This document shows positions 1 through 5,388 of a stretch of 5,388 bases of DNA, one piece after another. The first letter of the stretch is position 1, and the number at the start of each line of letters is the position of its first letter. A program made the translations under genes and the position numbers. The stretch covers positions 1 through 5,388 of the forward strand of contig JABGTH010000378.1 of assembly GCA_018647275.1 (NCBI GenBank), read 5' to 3'. The notes beneath the pieces were generated by a model, which ran no database searches, was not told where the DNA came from, and saw only the letters and a list, made by a program, of their open reading frames with translations. This DNA is from Paracoccaceae bacterium. GTDB lineage: Bacteria; Pseudomonadota; Alphaproteobacteria; Rhodobacterales; Rhodobacteraceae.

Positions 1-2
1 AA

Positions 3-677
3 CAAGCAGATCTAGAATGGCGCGACAGCGGCGTCCCTGTCTCCAACCAGTTTGATGACCCCTATTTCAGCTTGGATAATGGGTTGGAGGAAACGTGGCA
101 TGTCTTTTTGACGGGTAATGAATTACCCGCGCGATTTTGTGATGGCTTTCACATTGGGGAGTTAGGCTTTGGTACGGGGTTGGGGTTCTTAACTGCGGTC
201 CAGGCTTGGATGGCATCCGAAACTAAAGGGCATCTGTACTTCACCAGTTTTGAGGCATTTCCTATGACAGACCTGGAAATGGAACGCGCGTTGTCCGCAT
301 TCCCAGAATTGGCAGAGTTATCGGCCCCTTTGGTGCGCTATTGGGGGGCGAAAATGCAACCCATCCAATACGCGCCAAATATCACGTTGAACGTAATTAT
401 GGGCGATGCACGCGAAACCTTGCCCCAATGGCATGGCAAAGCGGATGCATGGTTTTTGGATGGCTTTTCGCCCGCCAAAAACCCCGAGCTGTGGACCCCA
501 GAGTTGATGCAGGCGGTTCGGGATCATACGACTGCAGACGGGACCGCGGCCACTTATACGGCGGCGGGATTCGTACGCAGGGGATTGTCAGACGCTGGTT
601 TCCACGTACAACGGATTAAAGGCTATGGGCGTAAACGGCATATGACTGTTGCGCAAATTGGAGTTCCAGCAATATGA
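3..677 (+). CDS. mnmD: tRNA 5-methylaminomethyl-2-thiouridine(34) methyltransferase, MnmD type (5' partial)
   Basis: The product is a SAM-dependent methyltransferase expected to convert nm5(s2)U to mnm5(s2)U at wobble position 34 of certain tRNAs, in the cytoplasm. The frame is open from the left edge and 224 residues are visible. The opening residues (LEWRDSGVPVS, then FDDPYFS) match the usual N-terminus of the family, so probably only a few residues are missing. The first in-frame start-like codon inside the window, TTG at 72, would delete this conserved N-terminus and is not the true start. The SAM-binding motif I is GELGFGTGLGF at visible residues 52-62. The family signature DGFSPAKNPELW is at 153-164, with the active-site-region aspartate at 153. 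TYTAAGFVRRGL (184-195) and GYGRKRHM (207-214) complete the fold. In E. coli this domain is fused to a FAD domain in MnmC; here it is free-standing and ends after the methyltransferase. Its stop codon overlaps the start of the next gene. Confidence 0.93.
   Translation, partial: QADLEWRDSGVPVSNQFDDPYFSLDNGLEETWHVFLTGNELPARFCDGFHIGELGFGTGLGFLTAVQAWMASETKGHLYFTSFEAFPMTDLEMERALSAFPELAELSAPLVRYWGAKMQPIQYAPNITLNVIMGDARETLPQWHGKADAWFLDGFSPAKNPELWTPELMQAVRDHTTADGTAATYTAAGFVRRGLSDAGFHVQRIKGYGRKRHMTVAQIGVPAI
658..677 (+). promoter_or_regulatory. Translational coupling junction mnmD/transporter
   Basis: The transporter's ATG (674-676) shares bases with the mnmD TGA stop (675-677). A Shine-Dalgarno-like TTGGAG at 658-663 lies inside the end of mnmD, with 10 bases between it and the ATG. 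This is the usual arrangement for ribosome re-initiation in a two-gene operon and supports the chosen start. Confidence 0.7.
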
Positions 678-1534
678 ATAACCCCCGCGCAGGCATTATG
701 CTGATGGTCGCAGCGACATTCGTGTTTGCGGTGCAGGATGGAATTTCTCGCCACTTGGCCAGCGAATACAATGTGCTGATGGTAGTGATGATCCGCTATT
801 GGTTCTTTGCACTTTTTGTCATGACAATTGCGTCTCGTGGCGCTGGCGGGCTGCGCGTGGCGGCCCATACCAAACAGCCGCTATTGCAGATAGGGCGTGC
901 TGTTCTGCTGGCTGCCGAAATCTGCGTTGCGATTTTGGCGCTTACTTACTTGGGACTCGTTGAAACACTCGCGATCTTCATTTGCTATCCATTGATGGTC
1001 GCGGCTCTCTCTGGGCCAGTCTTGGGCGAGCAAGTTGGGTGGCGGCGCTGGGCGGCGATTGCAGTTGGGTTTATTGGGGTCTTGATCATCCTTCAGCCAG
1101 GTATTGGCGTGTTTGACGTTGTGGCGATCTTGCCGCTTATCTCTTCGATCATGTTTGCGCTCTATGCATTGCTTACACGATACGCTGCACGTCTGGACAG
1201 TACGGCCACCAGCTTTTTCTGGACGGGTACAGTTGGTAGCCTTTTCATGACCTGTGTTGGGGTTTGGTTTTGGGAACCGATGATTTCATCTGATTGGGTT
1301 TGGATGGCGGCATTATGTGTCACCGGTGCGTTTGGGCACTGGTTGCTGATCAAGTGTTACGAGACGGCAGAAGCCAGCGCAGTCCAACCATTTGCATACT
1401 TCCATCTTGTATTTGGTGCGATGATCGGAGTGACGGTCTTTGAAGAGATGATCGCGTTGAACGTCAGTATTGGTGCAGCGATTGTTGTTGGTGCAGGCCT
1501 ATTCACCTTTTGGCGCGAACGGCAGAAAAGTTGA
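674..1534 (+). CDS. EamA/DMT-superfamily membrane transporter
   Basis: This is a 286-residue integral inner-membrane protein of the drug/metabolite transporter superfamily. About ten hydrophobic segments are visible, near residues 5-22, 33-53, 73-92, 95-115, 124-141, 147-168, 179-198, 208-226, 236-255 and 261-278. They form the two five-helix EamA repeats typical of the family, and the length is normal. The first helix contains the family-like stretch FVFAVQDGISRHLA, and each repeat ends with the usual small-residue-rich helices. The C-terminus is basic and short (WRERQKS). The substrate cannot be told from the sequence; family members export amino acids, nucleosides or other metabolites or take up vitamins. 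The ATG overlaps the mnmD stop as ATGA, with a GGAG at 660-663 inside the mnmD end, so translation is probably coupled. The last 36 bp overlap the opposing transglycosylase gene. Confidence 0.9.
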   Translation: MNNPRAGIMLMVAATFVFAVQDGISRHLASEYNVLMVVMIRYWFFALFVMTIASRGAGGLRVAAHTKQPLLQIGRAVLLAAEICVAILALTYLGLVETLAIFICYPLMVAALSGPVLGEQVGWRRWAAIAVGFIGVLIILQPGIGVFDVVAILPLISSIMFALYALLTRYAARLDSTATSFFWTGTVGSLFMTCVGVWFWEPMISSDWVWMAALCVTGAFGHWLLIKCYETAEASAVQPFAYFHLVFGAMIGVTVFEEMIALNVSIGAAIVVGAGLFTFWRERQKS

Positions 1535-3463
1535 TCCCTTCAGTTCTTCCGTGAACCCGATTGGCAGCGCTGTTTTTCCCAAACGGGCGCGATAAATCGG
1601 CAGGCTTTCGGTGACACGCATCACGTAGTTGCGTGTTTCCCGAAACGGAATGTGTTCAATCCAGTCCACAACATCTGTACGGCCACGCGGATCACCGTAT
1701 TGCTCTGCCCAGCGGATTGGGCGGCTGGGGCCCGCGTTGTAGGCGGCGGACATCATGACAACGTTCCCTTCAAATCGCCCTGCTAATGTGGATAGAAATG
1801 CAGCACCCAGATCGGAATTGTAATCGGGGTCTTGGGTCAGTCTTCCGGTTGAATGTTCATCGCTACGGCCAAGTTTCCCTGCAAGCTCTAGCGCAGTGCC
1901 AGGCATAATCTGCATCAATCCGCGGGCACCCACACTGCTTTGAACCTTAGGGTCAAATTCGCTTTCGCGTCGGGAAATGGCCAATACCATCTCTGTTGCC
2001 ATGGGCAGGTCACGTTTCGCCACAGGATGCAAAGCATAATAAGGTTCAGTCAAAGTGATCGCGCGTTGTGCTATGCGCTTTCCTATCATCACTGCCAAAT
2101 GTGGTTGCCCCACATCAATGGCTGCTTGGCCCAACTGTGTCGCTTGATTACGATCAAGGCGCTCGACCAGATGGGTCCAGAAACGTTCGGCAATGTCCAA
2201 TTCACCTGATGCTTGAAGCAGGAGGCCCGCTTGAAATAGAGGCTTTTGTGCAAGGGCAGCATCGCGCCAATCAGGGACAGCACTCCCACCACCTAAGTCA
2301 ACGTCAAAGGGCAATCCTGCACGTTCAGCGGCCAACAATCCATAAAACGAAGTTTGGTGCTGTGCAGCGCTTGTATACGCTTGATCCGCTTGGGCCGGAT
2401 CATCGAGTTCATCATAAGCGCGCCCGATCCAATATCCTGCGCGGCCCTTTGAAATCGGCAAAAGGATCGCTTTATCAAAGCGCAGGAAATGTCCCAGGGC
2501 GGTTACAGGGTCATTCAATTTTCGCAGTGCAATGTAACCAGCCAACCATTCAAGATCGGCAAAGGCGGACCCTTTCGTCAGGTAGTGGTGCGAAGCCAAT
2601 TGGTAAGCCCGCTTTGGGTCGCCATCACGCATTTCATCGCGGGCAAGCGAACGGCGGCGATTTGACCATTTTTGGGGTTGTCCCAAGGCAGCCACGCTTG
2701 TTGATTGATCAAGCAGCAACGCTTTGGCATCAGAGCGGTTGCCTTTGCGAGCACGCCAAACAAACCGGTCATATTGCAGGCCAGAATCACCGCCCAAAGC
2801 TGGGGGTACTTTGTTAATCAGGCGGTTCACGTTGTCATCTAGGTTTTGTAACGAAAGGCGGGCAACCGCTACGGCCCGCTGCCCTTCATCGACGAGTTCT
2901 AGCATGCGACGGGCGTCCGTGGCCTGGCCGTCCCACAGCATATTAGATAGACGCGCCTTGTGATGCGGTTTTAGGAGATCAGCATATGTAGATAAGAACA
3001 GTGCATGGTTGGTTTCGCTCATGCGCATCGTGCGCCACGCAAGGACGATATCGGCCTCAAACGGTTGTCCCAGCGAACGCTTAGCATCAGCGTGTGCCAA
3101 CACACCTCGTGGCGTTTGTGGGGCGTTTTGGGCAAAGAACGACTGCACGTTGGCGGGCCCTGCATCCAACACAGCTTTTTCAGATTGCCTGCGCAAGTAT
3201 GCCTCGCCCGGCCAATCAGGCCGACGTTCTAAAAACGCAGCCACATCATCATAATTTCCGATTCCCGCACGCAGACGATGCCACTCCACAACATCTGCCG
3301 CAACGTCACCATCACGGGAGGCTATTCTAGCTGCATTTTCCCAATTTCCAGCACGCACAGCGTCCATTGCCCAACCCAATGGGCGTGGGCGTTCGGCCAC
3401 AGCTGGGGCCGCAAGCGCAAATATCAGGGTCATAGCGACCACAAAGCGTGACTTCACTTGCAT
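1499..3463 (-). CDS. slt: Secreted soluble lytic murein transglycosylase (Slt70-like, GH23 catalytic domain)
   Basis: The product is a periplasmic enzyme that cleaves the MurNAc-GlcNAc bond of peptidoglycan non-hydrolytically, leaving 1,6-anhydroMurNAc ends. Numbering from the ATG gives 654 residues, close to E. coli Slt. A signal peptide occupies residues 1-23, with a hydrophobic core and a cleavage site after AVA. Residues about 30-470 are helix-rich with repeated alanine/leucine patterns, consistent with the superhelical U-shaped domain. The catalytic SLT domain covers about 480-630. Its general acid/base glutamate is E500 in RRESEFDP, followed by GLMQIMPGTA (515-524), AAYNAG (573-578) and IPFRETRNYVMRV (605-617), all family hallmarks. 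The start is ambiguous: a GTG two codons downstream, at 3457, has a much better spaced ribosome binding site. The gene is divergent from dapA. Its last 36 bp overlap the transporter gene tail to tail, adding a short hydrophobic tail (STFLPFAPKGE) after the last recognisable domain residues. Confidence 0.95.
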   Translation of the reverse strand: MQVKSRFVVAMTLIFALAAPAVAERPRPLGWAMDAVRAGNWENAARIASRDGDVAADVVEWHRLRAGIGNYDDVAAFLERRPDWPGEAYLRRQSEKAVLDAGPANVQSFFAQNAPQTPRGVLAHADAKRSLGQPFEADIVLAWRTMRMSETNHALFLSTYADLLKPHHKARLSNMLWDGQATDARRMLELVDEGQRAVAVARLSLQNLDDNVNRLINKVPPALGGDSGLQYDRFVWRARKGNRSDAKALLLDQSTSVAALGQPQKWSNRRRSLARDEMRDGDPKRAYQLASHHYLTKGSAFADLEWLAGYIALRKLNDPVTALGHFLRFDKAILLPISKGRAGYWIGRAYDELDDPAQADQAYTSAAQHQTSFYGLLAAERAGLPFDVDLGGGSAVPDWRDAALAQKPLFQAGLLLQASGELDIAERFWTHLVERLDRNQATQLGQAAIDVGQPHLAVMIGKRIAQRAITLTEPYYALHPVAKRDLPMATEMVLAISRRESEFDPKVQSSVGARGLMQIMPGTALELAGKLGRSDEHSTGRLTQDPDYNSDLGAAFLSTLAGRFEGNVVMMSAAYNAGPSRPIRWAEQYGDPRGRTDVVDWIEHIPFRETRNYVMRVTESLPIYRARLGKTALPIGFTEELKGSTFLPFAPKGE

Positions 3464-3468
3464 TTCCT
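3464..3468 (-). promoter_or_regulatory. Ribosome binding site of slt, deciding between two starts
   Basis: On the minus strand AGGAA ends directly against the ATG at 3463, leaving no spacer. The same AGGAA lies 6 bases before an in-frame GTG at 3457-3455, which is near-ideal spacing. The sequence therefore favours GTG at 3457 as the true start. That gives a 652-residue product beginning with VKSRFVVAM (initiator Met in place of Val), still with an intact signal peptide. Confidence 0.55.
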
Positions 3469-3492
3469 ATCGGTCAAAGGCTAGAGCCTTGC

Positions 3493-3520
3493 AACATATC
3501 GCTTAAGTTTCGATCTTCAA
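3493..3520 (-). promoter_or_regulatory. Possible sigma70-type promoter of slt
   Basis: Read on the minus strand, TTGAAG (3520-3515) and TATGTT (3498-3493) are separated by 16 bases. Each matches the consensus -35 and -10 boxes at 4 of 6 positions. Transcription would begin near 3486 and give a leader of roughly 25 bases. This is a pattern match only. No equally convincing promoter for dapA was found on the plus strand of this 124-bp divergent region. Confidence 0.3.
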
Positions 3521-3575
3521 CTCACGATCGGGGCATAGGCGGTTCACAGGCCATTTGCCGGCCATCAATGAAAAA

Positions 3576-3580
3576 AGGAG
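3576..3580 (+). promoter_or_regulatory. Ribosome binding site of dapA
   Basis: AGGAG lies 7 bases before the ATG at 3588. This settles the dapA start at 3588. The upstream in-frame TTG at 3555, which would add 11 residues, has no comparable site and would place this AGGAG inside the coding region. Confidence 0.8.
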
Positions 3581-3587
3581 CGTGACT

Positions 3588-4460
3588 ATGTTCAAAGGTT
3601 CTATGCCTGCCCTCATCACGCCGTTTCAAAACGGCGAGCTGGATCTGGATACACTGAAAAAGCTGGTTGAATGGCACATCTCAGAAGGAAGCCACGGGCT
3701 CGTTCCTGTTGGCACCACTGGTGAAAGCCCAACCCTAACCCATGAAGAGCACGAAACAGTCATCGCGACAGTTGTGAAGGCCGTTGCTGGTCGCATCCCT
3801 GTGGTGGCTGGTGCCGGGTCTAACAACACCGTTGAGGCGATGCGCCTTGTGCAGTTCGCAGCCGAAGCTGGTGCGGACGCAGCATTGGTCGTGACGCCGT
3901 ATTACAACAAGCCAACTCAACGCGGTTTGATCGCGCATTTCACTGCACTGCATGACTGCGCTGACATCCCAATTATTATCTACAATATCCCGGGCCGGTC
4001 TGTTGTCGATATGACACCTGCGACAATGGCTGAACTGGCCAAACTCCCACGTATAGTGGGTGTTAAGGACGCGACTGGCGATTTGGCACGGGTCTGTGAT
4101 CAGCGTCTTGCATGCGGTTCTGACTTTATCCAATTGTCTGGCGAAGACGCCACGGCACACGGCTTTAACGCCCAAGGCGGCACAGGTTGTATCTCTGTCA
4201 CAGCGAACGTGGCACCGGGGCTTTTGTCCAAGATGCAAACAGCATGTTTGGCGGGTGATTACGCGACTGCGCTTGAGATCCAAGACAAGGTTATGCCACT
4301 GCACAAAGCCATCTTTACAGAGCCAGGATTGGTCGGCGCGAAGTATGCAATGTCGCGCCTGGGTCTTTGCAGCGACGAGGTGCGTTTGCCTCTCACAGAG
4401 CTGACAGACGAGACAAAAGCACTGCTTGATGCGGGGCTAAAGCACGCTGGTTTGCTGTAA
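3588..4460 (+). CDS. dapA: 4-hydroxy-tetrahydrodipicolinate synthase (DapA)
   Basis: DapA condenses pyruvate with L-aspartate 4-semialdehyde. It is the first committed step of diaminopimelate and lysine synthesis, and acts in the cytoplasm, usually as a homotetramer. The 290-residue product is of normal length (E. coli DapA has 292) and is a TIM barrel. All key residues are visible and sit one position below E. coli numbering. The Schiff-base lysine is K160 in GVKDATGD. Y132 and R137 are in YNIPGR, Y106 is in VTPYYNKP, and T43/T44 are in VGTTGES. Residues matching the E. coli lysine-inhibition site are also present (S47, H52, H55, N79, E83, Y105), with proline at 48 in place of alanine. Feedback inhibition by lysine is therefore possible, though unproven. 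The gene is divergent from slt and ends in a strong terminator 22 bases after its stop, so it appears to be the last gene of its transcript. Confidence 0.97.
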   Translation: MFKGSMPALITPFQNGELDLDTLKKLVEWHISEGSHGLVPVGTTGESPTLTHEEHETVIATVVKAVAGRIPVVAGAGSNNTVEAMRLVQFAAEAGADAALVVTPYYNKPTQRGLIAHFTALHDCADIPIIIYNIPGRSVVDMTPATMAELAKLPRIVGVKDATGDLARVCDQRLACGSDFIQLSGEDATAHGFNAQGGTGCISVTANVAPGLLSKMQTACLAGDYATALEIQDKVMPLHKAIFTEPGLVGAKYAMSRLGLCSDEVRLPLTELTDETKALLDAGLKHAGLL

Positions 4461-4482
4461 ACCAAGCAACAATTACTACGAC

Positions 4483-4512
4483 AAAGGGCGGGGGTTATTT
4501 CCCGCCTTTTTT
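4483..4512 (+). terminator. Intrinsic (rho-independent) terminator of dapA
   Basis: The left arm at 4483-4492 (AAAGGGCGGG) pairs with 4501-4510 (CCCGCCTTTT) to form a 10-bp stem with one G-U pair and an 8-base loop (GGTTATTT). Six T residues run from 4507 to 4512. It lies 22 bases after the dapA stop. The A-rich left flank and a short TTT on the other strand could also slow transcripts arriving from the LysR gene, but the U-tract is much better in the dapA direction. Confidence 0.9.
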
Positions 4513-4526
4513 GTTGGTTTTCCAAC
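4513..4526. repeat. Small perfect inverted repeat next to the terminator
   Basis: GTTGG (4513-4517) and CCAAC (4522-4526) form a perfect 5-bp stem around a TTTT loop. It starts right after the T-tract of the dapA terminator and abuts the first unit of the 11-bp repeat array. It has no U-tract downstream on either strand, so it is unlikely to be a second terminator on its own. Confidence 0.5.
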
Positions 4527-4577
4527 GTCGGTATAGTGTCGGTATAACGTCGGTATTTGGTCGGTGGACGGATCGGT
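4527..4577. repeat. Tandem direct repeats with 11-bp period (GTCGGTA plus 4 bp)
   Basis: GTCGGTAT occurs three times, at 4527-4534, 4538-4545 and 4549-4556. A fourth, diverged unit (GTCGGTGG) is at 4560-4567, and a further TCGGT is at 4573-4577. The TCGGT core begins at 4528, 4539, 4550, 4561 and 4573, giving steps of 11, 11, 11 and 12 bp. The first three units are a conserved heptamer followed by four mostly A/T bases (TAGT, TAAC, TTTG). The array is non-coding, between the dapA terminator and the 3' end of the LysR gene. It may be a multi-site operator for a protein binding one face of the helix, or a minisatellite produced by slippage; the sequence alone does not decide. Confidence 0.85.
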
Positions 4578-4582
4578 TGGGA

Positions 4583-5388
4583 TTAGCCCACCCGCACCGG
4601 CAATTTGTTCGCGGACAAGGTTTCTGCAATTCGATCATAAACCAACCGGATTCGTTTTGAGGAATGAAGTTCCTTGTGCGTGGTCAGCCAATAGGGGACC
4701 GGAATGGGCTCCAGTTCGGGCAGCACCAATTTCATCTCGGGAAAGTGGCGCGCAATGTCGTCGGTCATGGCCGAAATCCCAAGCCCCTGACGGGCCATCT
4801 GCCAACCGACAAGACCACTGTCGCCCAAAACCCGCAGATTGGTTTGCGTGATGGGCAGCCCCCAGTTTTTGAGGAAGTCCAACAACTCATCGTTTTCGCC
4901 AATGCCAACGAAGTGCGCAGATCTTACGTCTTCCAAGGTTTTGATCTTGCCGTGGCGTTCAAGGTAGGATTGGCTGGCGTAAATGCGCCCTTTGGCTTCG
5001 CAGACTTTGCGGCTGATCAGTTCAGGTTGTGTAGGGGCAACGTGGCGCACTGCGATGTCCGCCTCACGGCGTTGCAGGTCAGATAAGGAATTTGAGGCCA
5101 GAATCCGTATGCGAATTTGTGGGGCGATTTTTTGCAGGTCCGCGACGATTTGGGGCATCACGTAATATGCAAACATATCGGTTGTTGAAACGCACACATC
5201 CCCAGCCACTGATTGACCACGGCCTGAGGCCATCAAGGATGCGCGATTGGCTGCGTCGCCCATGCCTTGCAGTTCGTCTAACAAATCACGACCTGCTGGT
5301 GTGAGTTCAAGTTTGCGCCCGATCCGCTCAAACAGAACCAACTCAAGGCTTTGTTCAAATGCAGCAACTTGGCGGCCCAGTGTCGGTT
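4583..5388 (-). CDS. LysR-family transcriptional regulator (N-terminus cut by window edge)
   Basis: This is a DNA-binding regulator with an N-terminal winged helix-turn-helix and a C-terminal effector-binding domain of periplasmic-binding-protein fold. The frame stays open to the right edge and 267 residues are visible, so about 30 of the usual 300 are missing. The visible protein begins inside the helix-turn-helix with PTLGRQVAAFEQSLE, followed by LFERIGRKLELTPAG (visible residues 18-32), the classic LysR recognition helix and wing. The linker helix follows, then the effector domain from about residue 75 (VAGDVCVSTTD) to the end. A TTG at 5341 could look like a start but would remove half the DNA-binding domain, so it is not used. 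The gene converges on dapA. LysR genes are often divergent from their target, which would lie to the right, outside the window. The inducer and target are unknown. Confidence 0.92.
   Translation of the reverse strand, partial: PTLGRQVAAFEQSLELVLFERIGRKLELTPAGRDLLDELQGMGDAANRASLMASGRGQSVAGDVCVSTTDMFAYYVMPQIVADLQKIAPQIRIRILASNSLSDLQRREADIAVRHVAPTQPELISRKVCEAKGRIYASQSYLERHGKIKTLEDVRSAHFVGIGENDELLDFLKNWGLPITQTNLRVLGDSGLVGWQMARQGLGISAMTDDIARHFPEMKLVLPELEPIPVPYWLTTHKELHSSKRIRLVYDRIAETLSANKLPVRVG

Noticed and set aside
2068..2817. Long plus-strand open frame (249 codons) inside the transglycosylase gene
   Set aside because: It lies wholly antisense to a gene with clear domain motifs, and its translation is low in hydrophobic order and rich in H, Q, R and G, as expected of a reverse-strand shadow. 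No ribosome binding site was recognised.
3498..3514. ATCG-N9-CGAT inverted repeat in the slt/dapA spacer as an operator
   Set aside because: Arms are only 4 bp with no further symmetry inside, so it is easily expected by chance.
3549..3563. GGCC-ATTTGCC-GGCC as a hairpin attenuator in the dapA leader
   Set aside because: The stem is only 4 bp with no T-tract or alternative pairing partner, so it is not enough to claim a riboswitch or attenuator.
3555..3587. Upstream TTG start adding 11 residues to DapA
   Set aside because: The AGGAG at 3576-3580 is correctly spaced for ATG 3588, the product from 3588 has the normal family N-terminus (MFKGSMPALITPF), and the extension has no family match.
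3735..4304. Minus-strand open frame of 189 codons inside dapA
   Set aside because: It is antisense to a strongly conserved enzyme. The translation is rich in Cys, His and Arg with no recognisable domain, so it is a shadow of dapA codon use.
4664..5086. Plus-strand open frame of 140 codons over the LysR gene, downstream of the 11-bp repeats
   Set aside because: The idea that the repeats drive this frame was considered. It lies within the LysR coding region, has no recognisable domain and begins about 90 bases after the array without a clear ribosome binding site. It is most likely a shadow.
4583..5341. LysR gene starting at the TTG at 5341
   Set aside because: The frame continues upstream to the window edge with conserved helix-turn-helix residues (PTLGRQVAAFEQ). 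The TTG is an internal leucine codon.

Overview
This window looks like an ordinary chromosomal housekeeping segment of an alphaproteobacterium, most likely a Rhodobacterales/Roseobacter-type marine bacterium. I infer this from the protein signatures (a stand-alone MnmD-type tRNA methyltransferase, a Slt70-like lytic transglycosylase divergent from dapA), the moderate GC content and the compact layout. No sequence search could be run, so the genus is open.

Layout from left to right. (1) 3-677, plus strand: nearly complete mnmD, the methyltransferase of the wobble-uridine mnm5(s2)U34 pathway, cut by the left edge. (2) 674-1534, plus: an EamA/DMT-family membrane transporter whose ATG overlaps the mnmD stop (ATGA), so the two are probably co-transcribed. 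(3) 1499-3463, minus: a secreted soluble lytic murein transglycosylase whose 3' end overlaps the transporter's 3' end by 36 bp, tail to tail. (4) 3464-3587: a short divergent control region with a possible transglycosylase promoter and the dapA ribosome binding site. (5) 3588-4460, plus: dapA, 4-hydroxy-tetrahydrodipicolinate synthase, closed by a strong intrinsic terminator. (6) 4461-4582: a convergent spacer holding the terminator, a small adjacent hairpin and an array of TCGGT-containing direct repeats at an almost exact 11-bp period. (7) 4583-5388, minus: a LysR-family regulator whose first roughly 30 residues lie beyond the right edge.

Functionally, the divergent pair slt/dapA links two sides of cell-wall metabolism. 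DapA commits aspartate semialdehyde to diaminopimelate and lysine, and Slt cleaves the peptidoglycan that contains diaminopimelate. The mnmD/transporter pair and the LysR gene have no evident link to that pathway.

The most unusual item is the 11-bp-period repeat array at 4527-4577. It is non-coding, lies just after the dapA terminator, and has a heptamer-plus-4-bp geometry like that of PhoB/OmpR-type operators. Everything else is conventional. I see no mobile element, CRISPR array, RNA gene or defence system, and no stretch over 300 bases without a gene.
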